DNA of 64,000 nt. Source: Streptomyces sp. NBC_01381. GTDB lineage: Bacteria > Actinomycetota > Actinomycetes > Streptomycetales > Streptomycetaceae. The stretch spans positions 2,170,001-2,234,000 of the forward strand of contig NZ_JAPEPI010000001.1 of assembly GCF_026340305.1 (NCBI RefSeq), written 5' to 3'. Shown piece by piece: positions 44,635 to 53,243 of this stretch. The translations under genes and the position numbers were made by a program. How positions within the stretch are numbered: the stretch's first letter is position 1; the number at the start of each line of letters is the position of its first letter. The notes under the pieces were generated by a model. The model worked only from the letters and a program-made list of their open reading frames with translations, did not search any database and was not told the origin of the DNA.

Positions 44635-45237
44635 ATGACGAACCATCGGCAGGAGCAGGCCACCGAGGAAACCTGGATGTTCCCGCCGGCAGACGGCTGG
44701 ACCTTTGACCAGGTCAAGCACTTGGAGCTGCCGTTCGACTGGGAACTCGTGGACGGAATGATCATGCCTCGCGGGCAGACCAAGTTCTGGCACAACCGGG
44801 TCCGGGACAGGATCGCGTACGCATTGGAGGCGGCCGCTGTCGACCCGTATGCCGTCGTGATCGAGCAGTGCGTCATGCTCGACGACCAGAACACCCCAAA
44901 GCCCGACGCGATCGTCTTCGATCCGCGTGGGCTCAGCTTCTTCGAGACCGAGTGCGTTCCCGTCGACAAGGTGGCCCTGGCCGTCGAGGTGGTCTCCCCG
45001 GGCTCCCGTCAGGACGACCGAGTCCGCAAGCCCGCGCTGTTCGCCGGGGCCAAAGTGGCTTGCTACTGGCGCGTGGAGCTCGACCGTGACCACCGGCTCG
45101 CGGTCCACGAATACTGGCTGCACGCCGAGACGCGGTCGTACATTCCCGCTCCCATGCATCCGGTGCACCACGACAAGCTGACGACGGAAGTGCCGTTCCC
45201 CGTGGAGATCGACCTCACGGAGCTCACCGAATTCTGA
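44635..45237 (+). CDS. Uma2-family (DUF820) endonuclease-like protein
   Basis: The 200-residue protein starts at ATG 44635 (GGGAG site 7 bp before). Its core matches Uma2/DUF820, a PD-(D/E)XK nuclease-like family very common in Streptomyces: WELVDGMIM, KPDAIVFDP, and VALAVEVVSPGSRQDDRVRKPALFAGA supply the acidic and lysine-bearing strands. A biological role is unestablished; restriction-like activity is only suggested by the fold. A perfect 20-bp-stem terminator follows. Confidence 0.85.
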   Translation: MTNHRQEQATEETWMFPPADGWTFDQVKHLELPFDWELVDGMIMPRGQTKFWHNRVRDRIAYALEAAAVDPYAVVIEQCVMLDDQNTPKPDAIVFDPRGLSFFETECVPVDKVALAVEVVSPGSRQDDRVRKPALFAGAKVACYWRVELDRDHRLAVHEYWLHAETRSYIPAPMHPVHHDKLTTEVPFPVEIDLTELTEF

Positions 45238-45362
45238 CGCCTTGCTGAAAGGTTGCCCGCTGCCGCCGTACAACCCTTCTCGCCCGAAGAGGGTCGTACT
45301 TGGTGTCAGGGCTTCCGCAGGGGGGATCCGGGGGGATTCGCGGAGGGCCGGCAGGGGAGGGG

Positions 45363-45409
45363 AGACCCGTGGGGGCCCGGTCGGGAGAAGACCGGGCCCC
45401 CACGGGTCT
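45363..45409. terminator. strong terminator after Uma2
   Basis: A perfect 20-bp stem (arms 45363-45382 and 45390-45409, starting AGACCCGTGGGG) with a 7-nt loop. It lies 126 bp after the Uma2 stop and 62 bp before the RecD2 start, isolating both transcripts. Confidence 0.9.
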
Positions 45410-45470
45410 GTAAGGCCGGAGTTGTACACAGGGCGCCCGCGCTGTCAGTGCCCGGCGGTAGCGTCGGATC

Positions 45471-47792
45471 ATGTCGAGTCCAGTGGGAGTGACGACGGGA
45501 TCGGTGCCCGCGGCGCGTGCCGCGGTCGTCGAGGGTGTCCTGGAGCGGATCACGTACGCCAACGAGGAGAACGGGTACACGGTCGCCCGCGTGGACACCG
45601 GCCGCGGCGGCGGCGATCTGCTCACCGTCGTCGGTTCGCTGCTCGGTGCGCAGGTGGGGGAATCGCTGCGGATGGAGGGGCGCTGGGGCTCCCATCCCCA
45701 GTACGGCAAGCAGTTCACCGTGGAGAACTACACGACGGTGCTGCCCGCCACCGTCCAGGGCATCCGCCGTTACCTCGGCTCCGGCCTCATCAAGGGCATC
45801 GGCCCCGTCATGGCCGACCGCATCACCACCCACTTCGGCGCCGACACCCTCGACATCATCGAGACCCAGCCCAAGCGGCTCGTGGAAGTGCCCGGCCTCG
45901 GCCCCAAGCGGACCAAGATGATCGCCGCCGCCTGGGAGGAGCAGAAGGCCATCAAGGAGGTCATGGTCTTCCTGCAGGGTGTCGGTGTCTCCACCTCCAT
46001 CGCCGTGCGCATCTATAAGAAGTACGGCGACTCCTCCATCTCCGTCGTCAAGAACGAGCCCTACCGGCTGGCAGCCGACGTCTGGGGGATCGGTTTCCTC
46101 ACCGCCGACCGCATCGCCCAGTCCGTCGGCATCCCGCACGACAGCCCGGAACGCGTCAAGGCGGGACTGCAGTACGCGCTGTCGCAATCCACCGACCAGG
46201 GGAACTGCTACCTCCCGGAGGAGCGGCTCATCGCCGACGCGGTGAAGCTGCTCCAGGTCGACACGGGGCTCGTCATCGACTGCCTCGCGGAACTCGCGGG
46301 CGAGGAGGAAGGGGTCGTACGGGAGGCAGTTCCCGGGCCCGAGGGGGAGCAGGACGTCACCGCCGTCTATCTCGTCCCCTTCCACCGTGCCGAACTCTCC
46401 CTCTCCGCCCAGCTCCTGCGCCTCCTCAGGACGACGGAAGACCGTATGCCCGGCTTCCGCGACGTGGACTGGGACAAGGCCCTGTCCTGGCTGGCCGGCC
46501 GCACCGGCGCCGAGCTCGCCCCGGAGCAGCAGGAGGCCGTCAGGCTCGCCCTGACCCGCAAGGTCGCCGTCCTGACCGGCGGCCCCGGCTGCGGAAAGTC
46601 CTTCACCGTCCGCTCGATCGTGGAGCTGGCCCGCGCCAAGAAGGCGAAGGTCGTCCTCGCCGCCCCCACGGGCCGCGCCGCCAAGCGCCTCGCCGAACTG
46701 ACGGGGGCGGAGGCCTCCACCGTGCACCGTCTCCTCGAACTGAAGCCGGGGGGCGACGCGGCGTACGACAAGGAGCGGCCGCTCGACGCCGACCTGGTCG
46801 TGGTCGACGAGGCGTCCATGCTGGACCTGCTGCTCGCCAACAAGCTGGTGAAGGCCGTTCCGCCGGGTGCCCATCTGCTCTTCGTGGGCGATGTGGATCA
46901 GCTGCCGAGCGTCGGTGCGGGCGAGGTGCTTCGGCACATGCTCACCGACGAGAGCCCCGTCCCTGCCGTTCGGCTGACCCGTATCTTCCGGCAGGCCCAG
47001 CAGTCCGGGGTCGTCACCAACGCGCACCGGATCAACTCCGGCCTTCCGCCCATCACTCAGGGCCTCAGCGACTTCTTTCTCTTCGTGGAGGACGAGACCG
47101 AGGACGCCGGCCGCCTCACGGTGGACGTGGCCGCCCGCCGCATCCCGGCGAAGTTCGGCCTCGACCCGCGCCGCGACGTCCAGGTGCTGGCGCCCATGCA
47201 CCGGGGCCCGGCGGGCGCCGGCAACCTGAACGGGCTGCTCCAGCAGGCCATCACGCCCAGCAGACCGGACGTACCGGAGAAGCGGTTCGGCGGCCGGGTG
47301 TTCCGCGTCGGCGACAAGGTCACCCAGATCCGCAACAACTACGAGAAGGGGCAGAACGGCGTCTTCAACGGCACGGTCGGCGTGGTCACGGCCCTCGACA
47401 CGGACGAGCAGCGGCTCACGGTCCTGACGGACGAGGACGAGCAGATCCCGTACGAGTTCGATGAACTGGACGAGCTCGCCCACGCGTACGCGGTCACCAT
47501 CCACCGCTCCCAGGGCAGCGAGTATCCGGCGGTGGTGATCCCCGTGACCACGGGGGCATGGATGATGCTGCAACGGAACTTGCTCTATACGGCGGTGACG
47601 CGCGCCAAGAAGCTGGTCGTTCTGGTCGGATCGCGCAAGGCTCTGGGACAAGCGGTACGCACGGTCTCGGCGGGCAGGCGCTGTACAGCGCTGGATTTTC
47701 GGCTCGCGGGCGGCCGGGCAAGTACCTCTCGAAGCCCCTCCGGATCCCCCGCCGGATCGCCCTCCGGAAATTTTGATCGATCATTCGAGTAG
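45471..47792 (+). CDS. recD2: RecD2-type ATP-dependent DNA helicase
   Basis: RecD2 is a 5'-3' superfamily 1B helicase of DNA repair, distinct from the RecBCD subunit. The 773-residue protein has an N-terminal OB-like domain, tandem helix-hairpin-helix region (KGIGPVMADRI and VPGLGPKRTKM), and the helicase core with Walker A at 370-378 (GGPGCGKSF), DEASMLD (motif II), VGDVDQLPSVG and the late VTIHRSQGSEYP and LLYTAVTRAKK. The C terminus is a Ser/Gly/Pro-rich tail (RSPSGSPAGSPSG). It is upstream of citA on the same strand. Confidence 0.94.
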   Translation: MSSPVGVTTGSVPAARAAVVEGVLERITYANEENGYTVARVDTGRGGGDLLTVVGSLLGAQVGESLRMEGRWGSHPQYGKQFTVENYTTVLPATVQGIRRYLGSGLIKGIGPVMADRITTHFGADTLDIIETQPKRLVEVPGLGPKRTKMIAAAWEEQKAIKEVMVFLQGVGVSTSIAVRIYKKYGDSSISVVKNEPYRLAADVWGIGFLTADRIAQSVGIPHDSPERVKAGLQYALSQSTDQGNCYLPEERLIADAVKLLQVDTGLVIDCLAELAGEEEGVVREAVPGPEGEQDVTAVYLVPFHRAELSLSAQLLRLLRTTEDRMPGFRDVDWDKALSWLAGRTGAELAPEQQEAVRLALTRKVAVLTGGPGCGKSFTVRSIVELARAKKAKVVLAAPTGRAAKRLAELTGAEASTVHRLLELKPGGDAAYDKERPLDADLVVVDEASMLDLLLANKLVKAVPPGAHLLFVGDVDQLPSVGAGEVLRHMLTDESPVPAVRLTRIFRQAQQSGVVTNAHRINSGLPPITQGLSDFFLFVEDETEDAGRLTVDVAARRIPAKFGLDPRRDVQVLAPMHRGPAGAGNLNGLLQQAITPSRPDVPEKRFGGRVFRVGDKVTQIRNNYEKGQNGVFNGTVGVVTALDTDEQRLTVLTDEDEQIPYEFDELDELAHAYAVTIHRSQGSEYPAVVIPVTTGAWMMLQRNLLYTAVTRAKKLVVLVGSRKALGQAVRTVSAGRRCTALDFRLAGGRASTSRSPSGSPAGSPSGNFDRSFE

Positions 47793-47847
47793 GAAAGGTC
47801 ACAGAGCACTTCCAGAACCCGGGCGAACGGGGCAGGATGAGCAGGTT

Positions 47848-47866
47848 GGCGGCACTGAGTGCCGCC
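47848..47866. terminator. small hairpin upstream of citA
   Basis: GGCGGCACTGAGTGCCGCC forms an 8-bp perfect stem with a TGA loop, 55 bp after the recD2 stop. It may end recD2 or shape the citA leader. Confidence 0.5.
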
Positions 47867-47973
47867 ATTAGGCCCAATGGTCGACCCCGAGTGCACTCTC
47901 CAGGGCCAAATGGGGGATGGTAGAGACAGTCAGGGCACCTCGAAGAAGAGGCACAACGTCGGTGAGGGATGAC

Positions 47974-49263
47974 GTGAGCGACAACTCTGTAGTACTGCGG
48001 TACGGCGATGGCGAGTACACCTACCCGGTGATCGATTCGACCGTCGGCGACAAGGGCTTCGACATCGGGAAGCTCCGCGCCCAGACCGGTCTGGTGACCC
48101 TGGACAGCGGCTATGGCAACACCGCCGCCTATAAATCCGCCATCACCTACCTCGACGGCGAAGAGGGAATCCTCCGGTACCGCGGCTATCCGATCGAGCA
48201 GCTGGCCGAGCGCTCCACCTTCCTCGAGGTGGCGTACCTGCTGATCAACGGCGAGCTGCCGAAGGTGGACGAGCTCTCCGCCTTCCGCAACGAGGTCACG
48301 CAGCACACGCTGCTGCACGAGGACGTCAAGCGGTTCTACGACGGCTTCCCGCGCGACGCCCACCCGATGGCGATGCTGTCGTCCGTGGTCAGCGCGCTGT
48401 CGACGTTCTACCAGGACAGCCACAACCCGTTCGACGAGGAGCAGCGCGACCTCTCGACGATCCGCCTTCTCGCCAAGCTTCCGACGATCGCGGCGTACGC
48501 CTACAAGAAGTCCGTGGGCCACCCGGTCGTCTACCCGAGCAACAACCTCGGCTACGTCGAGAACTTCCTGCGCATGACGTTCTCCGTGCCGGCCGCGGAC
48601 TATGAACTCGACCCGGTCGTCGTCTCCGCGCTCGACAAGCTCCTGATCCTGCACGCGGACCACGAGCAGAACTGTTCGACCTCCACCGTGCGTCTGGTGG
48701 GCTCTTCGCAGGCGAACATGTTCGCCTCGATCTCCGCCGGCATCTCGGCCCTGTGGGGTCCGCTGCACGGTGGCGCCAACCAGTCCGTCCTGGAGATGCT
48801 CGAGGGCATCAAGCAGGACGGCGGCGACGTCGACACCTTCATCCGCAAGGTGAAGAACAAGGAAGACGGCGTGAAGCTCATGGGCTTCGGGCACCGCGTC
48901 TACAAGAACTTCGACCCCCGGGCGAAGATCATCAAGGCGGCGGCGCACGACGTCCTCTCGGCCCTCGGCAAGGATGACGAGCTGCTCGACATCGCGCTGA
49001 AGCTCGAGGAGCACGCGCTGGCCGACGACTACTTCGTCGAGCGCAAGCTCTACCCGAACGTGGACTTCTACACCGGTCTCATCTACCGGGCCATGGGCTT
49101 CCCGACCGAGATGTTCACCGTGCTGTTCGCGCTGGGCCGTCTGCCGGGCTGGATCGCCCAGTGGCACGAGATGATCAAGGAGCCGGGTTCGCGCATCGGT
49201 CGCCCGCGCCAGATTTACACCGGTGAGGTTCTCCGGGACTTCGTCCCGGTCGAGGGTCGCTGA
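47974..49263 (+). CDS. citA: citrate synthase
   Basis: Citrate synthase condenses oxaloacetate and acetyl-CoA into citrate. I place the start at GTG 47974 (V/MSDNSVVLRYGDGEYTYPV) after a GAGGG site, 429 residues, matching known Streptomyces citA. Active-site blocks are HADHEQNCSTSTVR, GPLHGGANQ and MGFGHRVYKNFDPRA with the conserved His and Asp residues. It is a single-gene unit with a clear terminator. Confidence 0.97.
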   Translation: MSDNSVVLRYGDGEYTYPVIDSTVGDKGFDIGKLRAQTGLVTLDSGYGNTAAYKSAITYLDGEEGILRYRGYPIEQLAERSTFLEVAYLLINGELPKVDELSAFRNEVTQHTLLHEDVKRFYDGFPRDAHPMAMLSSVVSALSTFYQDSHNPFDEEQRDLSTIRLLAKLPTIAAYAYKKSVGHPVVYPSNNLGYVENFLRMTFSVPAADYELDPVVVSALDKLLILHADHEQNCSTSTVRLVGSSQANMFASISAGISALWGPLHGGANQSVLEMLEGIKQDGGDVDTFIRKVKNKEDGVKLMGFGHRVYKNFDPRAKIIKAAAHDVLSALGKDDELLDIALKLEEHALADDYFVERKLYPNVDFYTGLIYRAMGFPTEMFTVLFALGRLPGWIAQWHEMIKEPGSRIGRPRQIYTGEVLRDFVPVEGR

Positions 49264-49334
49264 CTTTTCCGGAATCTGCAGGCCGGCTGTGGCTGGTCGC
49301 GCCCACGCGGCGTAGCCGCATATGTCACAGCCCC

Positions 49335-49350
49335 GCGCCCTTCGGGGCGC
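49335..49350. repeat. GCGCCC-TTCG-GGGCGC hairpin repeat
   Basis: GCGCCCTTCGGGGCGC is a perfect 6-bp stem with a TTCG loop; its context (CCCCGCGCCC) is related to the element at 19192-19220. It lies 70 bp after the citA stop. Confidence 0.6.
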
Positions 49351-49368
49351 TCGGTCCAGCCCTAGCGA

Positions 49369-49425
49369 AAAGCGCCCCGCCGCCGATCCCCCCACGGGTC
49401 GACGGTCGGGGCGCTTTCCTTTTTC
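49369..49425 (+). terminator. terminator of citA
   Basis: AAAGCGCCCCG (49369-49379) pairs perfectly with 49407-49417, enclosing a 27-nt loop; a T-rich run (CCTTTTTCCC) follows. This is the most classical rho-independent-like site in the window. Confidence 0.82.
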
Positions 49426-49429
49426 CCGG

Positions 49430-49786
49430 TTCGGATTCCCCCCACGGGATCCGGCCGGGCGTCTGCGGTGGTGCGCCGTGCTGCGATCTGCCGGGACGCG
49501 TACCAACCGGGAGGGCCGCTCAAGCTCCCCGGTGCACGTGCCCCGGCCAACGCACTCCAGGAACATCCCCCAAGATGTCCCCGATGTCTAGAGACGTCCC
49601 CCAAGACGTCTCTGGCATCGCACTCTTAGACTCGCGAGCCCCCTCAATGGTTACGTTCGGATCATTGTGATCTGCGTCTCTTGCATATGTCCCGAACGGG
49701 CGCAAGGGCCCCGATATGCCGATCGGGGCTCAAGGGTGAGGATACTGCGACCAGTATGTGAAGAGGCTATGTAAGTGACCTCAAGG
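49430..49786. other. gene-free convergent intergenic with twin stem-loops
   Basis: The stretch between the citA terminator and the copA stop holds no gene. It contains two adjacent stem-loops with the same CCCCAA loop (ACATC/GATGT at 49563-49578, and the perfect 9-bp AGAGACGTC/GACGTCTCT at 49590-49613), the palindromic GATCATTGTGATC, and a hairpin GCCCCGAT/ATCGGGGC (49708-49729) that could terminate copA. Base composition is lower in G+C than the genes around it. Confidence 0.65.
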
Positions 49787-52024
49787 CTATGCAAAGGTCC
49801 TCAGGCGCAGGCTGTTGCTCACCACGAAGACCGACGAGAACGCCATCGCGGCGCCCGCGATCATCGGGTTGAGCAGACCGGCCGCGGCGAGCGGCAGCGC
49901 GGCCACGTTGTAGCCGAAGGCCCAGAAGAGATTGCCCTTGATCGTGGCGAGGGTCCTGCGGGAGAGCCTGATGGCGTCGGCCGCGCCGCGCAAGTCCCCG
50001 CGCACCAGCGTCAGATCGCTCGCCTCGATCGCCGCGTCCGTGCCCGTGCCCATCGCCAGGCCCAGATCGGCGGTGGCGAGCGCGGCCGCGTCGTTGACCC
50101 CGTCCCCGACCATCGCCACGACCTTGCCCTCGCCCCGCAGCCGTCGTACGACATCGACCTTGTCCTCGGGCAGGACCTCGGCGTACACGGCGTCCGGGGC
50201 GATGCCGACGGCCTGTGCGACCGCTGCGGCGACGGCCCTGTTGTCGCCCGTCAGGAGCACCGGCGTCAGACCGAGCGCGCGCAGTTCGCGCACCGCTTCG
50301 GCGCTGGTGTCCTTCACGGTGTCGGCGACGCCGAGGACACCGCGCACCCTGCCGCCCCAGGCGACCAGGACGGCGGTGTGCCCCGCGGCCTCGGCGGCGG
50401 CCCGCGCGCGGGCGAGTCCGTCGGGGACCGCGACCTCGTCGACGATGCCGTCCCGGCCGACGAGCACCTTGCGCCCGTCCACCGTGCCCCGCACCCCGAG
50501 CCCGGCGACGCTCTCGAACGTGCCGGCGGGCGGCAGCTCATCGGTGCCGATTCCCAGGCGCTCGGCGGCGCCCGCGGCCACCGCCCGTGCCACGGGGTGC
50601 TCGGAAGCGTGCTCCAGGGCGCCCGCGAGCCGCAGCAGTTGCTGCTCGTCGGTGCCTTCGGCGACGTACACCTCGCGCAGTGTCATACGGCCCGTCGTCA
50701 CCGTCCCGGTCTTGTCCAGGACGACCGTGTCGACGCGCCGCGTGGACTCCAGGACCTCCGGGCCCTTGATGAGGATGCCGAGCTGCGCGCCGCGTCCCGT
50801 GCCGACCATCAGGGCGGTCGGCGTCGCGAGGCCGAGCGCGCACGGGCAGGCGATGATCAGGACGGCGACGGCCGCCGTGAAGGCCGCGGTCGCGTCGCCG
50901 GTGAGGCCGAGCCAGGCGCCGAGCGTGGCGACGGCGATCAGGAGCACCACCGGCACGAAGACCCCGGCGATCCGGTCGGCGAGCCGCTGCACCTGGGCCT
51001 TGCCGGTCTGCGCTTCCTCGACGAGCCGCGCCATCCTGGCCAGTTGGGTGTCGGCGCCGACACGGGTGGCCTCGACGACGAGCCGCCCCGAGACGTTCGT
51101 GGTCGCCCCGGTCACCGCGTCGCCCACCGCCACGTCCACCGGCACGGACTCGCCGGTCAGCATCGACACGTCGACCGCGGACGCGCCCTCCACGACGGTG
51201 CCGTCGGTCGCGACGGTCTCCCCGGGGCGTACGGCGAAACGGTCGCCGACGGCCAGCCGGTCGACCGGAACCCGCACCTCCCTGCCGTCCCGCAGCACGG
51301 CCGCGTCCTTGGCGCCCAGTTCGAGCAGCGCCCGCAGCGCCGCGCCGGCCCGCCGCTTGGAGCGGGCCTCCAGCCAGCGGCCGAGCAGGATGAACGTGAT
51401 GACGCCCGAGGCGACTTCGAGATAGATGGTCGAGGCCGCGTCGGCGCGCGACACCGTGAACTCGAAGGGGTGCCGCATGCCCGGCATGCCCGCGTCGCCG
51501 AGGAACAGCGCCCACAGCGACCAGCCGAAGGCGGCGAGCGTGCCCACGGACACCAGGGTGTCCATCGTCGCGGCGCCGTGCCGCAGATTCGTGAACGCCG
51601 CCCGGTGGAAGGGCAACCCGCCCCAGACGACGACGGGCGCGGCAAGCGTCAGCGAGAGCCACTGCCAGCTGTCGAACTGCAGCGAGGGGACCATGGCGAG
51701 CAGCACGACGGGCAGCGAGAGCAGCGCGGAGACGATGAGCCGCTGCCGCAGGGTGTCGGGCTCGGTGATGTCGGCGGTGGTGGGATGCTCCCCGGCCCCG
51801 GGTTCGGCGGGCTCGGGGACGATCTCCTTCGCCGTGTAGCCGAGCTTCTCGACCGTGGCGACCAGCTGCGCGACCTCGGTCCCTTCCGCGTACGAGACCT
51901 TCGCCTTCTCCGTGGCGAGGTTGACCGAGGCGGTCACGCCCTCCATGCGGTTCAGCTTCTTCTCGATGCGGGCCGAGCAGGAGGCGCAGGTCATACCGCC
52001 GACGGCGAGTTCGACTTCGTTCAT
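49787..52024 (-). CDS. copA: copper-exporting P1B-type ATPase CopA
   Basis: CopA pumps Cu(I) out of the cytoplasm using ATP. The 745-residue protein has one N-terminal heavy-metal-associated domain with GMTCASC (Cys13 and Cys16), eight predicted membrane spans, the CPC metal site in ACPCALGLATP, the phosphorylated Asp in DKTGT, the TGES actuator loop, the P1B His-Pro in SEHPVA, and the hinge GDGVND. It is downstream of copZ on the same strand and probably cotranscribed. The assignment as copper rather than other metal rests on CPC plus CopZ neighbour. Confidence 0.95.
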   Translation of the reverse strand: MNEVELAVGGMTCASCSARIEKKLNRMEGVTASVNLATEKAKVSYAEGTEVAQLVATVEKLGYTAKEIVPEPAEPGAGEHPTTADITEPDTLRQRLIVSALLSLPVVLLAMVPSLQFDSWQWLSLTLAAPVVVWGGLPFHRAAFTNLRHGAATMDTLVSVGTLAAFGWSLWALFLGDAGMPGMRHPFEFTVSRADAASTIYLEVASGVITFILLGRWLEARSKRRAGAALRALLELGAKDAAVLRDGREVRVPVDRLAVGDRFAVRPGETVATDGTVVEGASAVDVSMLTGESVPVDVAVGDAVTGATTNVSGRLVVEATRVGADTQLARMARLVEEAQTGKAQVQRLADRIAGVFVPVVLLIAVATLGAWLGLTGDATAAFTAAVAVLIIACPCALGLATPTALMVGTGRGAQLGILIKGPEVLESTRRVDTVVLDKTGTVTTGRMTLREVYVAEGTDEQQLLRLAGALEHASEHPVARAVAAGAAERLGIGTDELPPAGTFESVAGLGVRGTVDGRKVLVGRDGIVDEVAVPDGLARARAAAEAAGHTAVLVAWGGRVRGVLGVADTVKDTSAEAVRELRALGLTPVLLTGDNRAVAAAVAQAVGIAPDAVYAEVLPEDKVDVVRRLRGEGKVVAMVGDGVNDAAALATADLGLAMGTGTDAAIEASDLTLVRGDLRGAADAIRLSRRTLATIKGNLFWAFGYNVAALPLAAAGLLNPMIAGAAMAFSSVFVVSNSLRLRTFA

Positions 52025-52115
52025 GGTTCTCTCGTGACTGCGTGACTACTGGGATGGTGTGGCTGCGGGCCCTGTGACGGTGCCACAGGGCCCGGGGTAC
52101 CCGGCAGGCGGCAGG

Positions 52116-52439
52116 TCAGGCCTTGACGCCGGTCAGCTCGTAGCCCGCCTCGTCGACCGCGGCGCGCACCGCGGCCTCGTCGAGCGGGGCGTCGGAGACC
52201 ACGGTCACCTGGCCCGTGGAGGCCACCGCCTTGACCGAGCTGACGCCCGCGAGCTCCGAGATCTCGCCGGCGACGGCGCCCTCGCAGTGGCCACAGGTCA
52301 TGCCGGTCACCTCGTACACGGTGGTCACGGCGCCCTGCGGCGTCTCGGCGGCGCCGCCCGAGTGGCAGGAACCACTGGGGGAGCAGCAGGAGCCGGCGGT
52401 CTCGGTCTCGGCCTGCTGGAGCTCGGTCTGGGCGCTCAT
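52116..52439 (-). CDS. copZ: copper chaperone CopZ with Cys-rich N-terminal tail
   Basis: The 107-residue protein starts at ATG 52439 (GAGGAG site). Its C-terminal 70 residues are a heavy-metal-associated domain with GMTCGHC (Cys49 and Cys52), which delivers Cu(I) to CopA. The N-terminal about 35 residues carry CCSPSGSCH, an extra Cys/His cluster that is unlike the plain 68-residue CopZ of many bacteria and could buffer metal. It lies 91 bp upstream of copA with a CsoR-like operator ahead of it. Confidence 0.92.
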   Translation of the reverse strand: MSAQTELQQAETETAGSCCSPSGSCHSGGAAETPQGAVTTVYEVTGMTCGHCEGAVAGEISELAGVSSVKAVASTGQVTVVSDAPLDEAAVRAAVDEAGYELTGVKA

Positions 52440-52539
52440 GTCGTTCTCCTCGGTGAGGGTGCGGCGTATGTGCGTATGCGACGTAATGTGCAGGAGGGGC
52501 CCCGGAGTCCCCGGGGGCCTCCCGACGCTCACCACACTA

Positions 52540-52554
52540 TACCCCTAGGGGGTA
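52540..52554. promoter_or_regulatory. CsoR-like operator TACCCCTAGGGGGTA
   Basis: The 15-mer is a near-perfect palindrome resembling the CsoR Cu(I)-sensor consensus of Streptomyces (TA-CCCC-n-GGGG-TA). It lies about 100 bp upstream of copZ, in the only promoter region of copZ-copA. Derepression by copper is inferred. Confidence 0.72.
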
Positions 52555-52596
52555 CTTCTCAACGAGGGGGGCGCGCTGCGCGGCCCGCTCGGAGGG

Positions 52597-52794
52597 TCAG
52601 TCCCTGCGCCCCCGGTTGCCGGGCCGCGCCGCGACCCAGGCGCGGATCGTGTCCGCGTACCAGTAGGGCTTGCCGCTCTCCACGTGGTCGGGCTCGGGAA
52701 GCAGGCCGTGCTTGCGGTAGGAGCGCACGGTGTCGGGCTGCACCCGGATGTGTGCGGCGATGTCCTTGTACGACCAGAGCCTTCGGTCGGTCAT
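52597..52794 (-). CDS. small helix-turn-helix DNA-binding protein
   Basis: The start is ATG 52794 behind a GGGAGGTG site; the longer frame is not needed. The 65-residue protein is a single MerR/excisionase-type winged helix: WSYKDIAAHIRVQPDTVRSYRKHGLLPEPD is the typical helix-turn-helix with wing (WYADTIRAWVAARPG). It is too small to hold a sensor domain. It could be a partner of a plasmid or phage gene, or a stand-alone regulator. The copper genes follow on the same strand, but a link is only positional. Confidence 0.82.
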   Translation of the reverse strand: MTDRRLWSYKDIAAHIRVQPDTVRSYRKHGLLPEPDHVESGKPYWYADTIRAWVAARPGNRGRRD

Positions 52795-53243
52795 CAGTGG
52801 CACCTCCCTGCGGGTGCCGCAGGGGCGGCTCGGGGGGAGCCGTCGGGGGAGCTGCGGCACGACGCTGGCGATCACTCAGCCTTGTGCCCGGTGAACGACG
52901 CGGAGTGAGCGCAGGGGGGCGGCTGTCGACTGCCTGTGACGCAAGGCCCGCGTATACGGGACATGTGTGACAGGGGGAGGTTCTTTGTGACGCGTGTGAT
53001 GCATCCAGGGGGGCGCGTCAGCGCGGCGCGAAACGGGCGCACGGATACGGAGCGCGAGGGGGGCGGCCCGAAGCGAGGTGGACCGGACCTGCTGCGCCAA
53101 GCCCGGTCCACCGGCTTCCCCGCAACCCCTGTGCCGTACAGGCACCGAAGGGGTCCCCCTCGCCGGTTGGCTCGAAGGCAACAGCCTGCCGCCGGCGCGT
53201 CCCGCCGGTCTTGGAAAAAACCGCAGCCCTAAAGACCGCAGCC
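52795..53243. other. gene-free stretch upstream of the small HTH gene
   Basis: About 450 bp with only short, arginine/proline-rich frames without family resemblance. A TGTGAC motif recurs around 52936-53000. Near the AraC stop a 13-bp direct repeat (ACCGCAGCCCTA units) occurs around 53218-53248. I see no RNA gene. Confidence 0.55.

Noticed and set aside
40165..45237. LacI operon and Uma2 as a restriction or defence island
   Set aside because: Only Uma2 is nuclease-like; no methyltransferase, helicase pair or known defence partner occurs with it, and the rest is sugar metabolism.
52936..53232. 98-residue plus-strand frame in the gap before the AraC gene
   Set aside because: Arg/Pro-rich composition, no ribosome site and no family resemblance.
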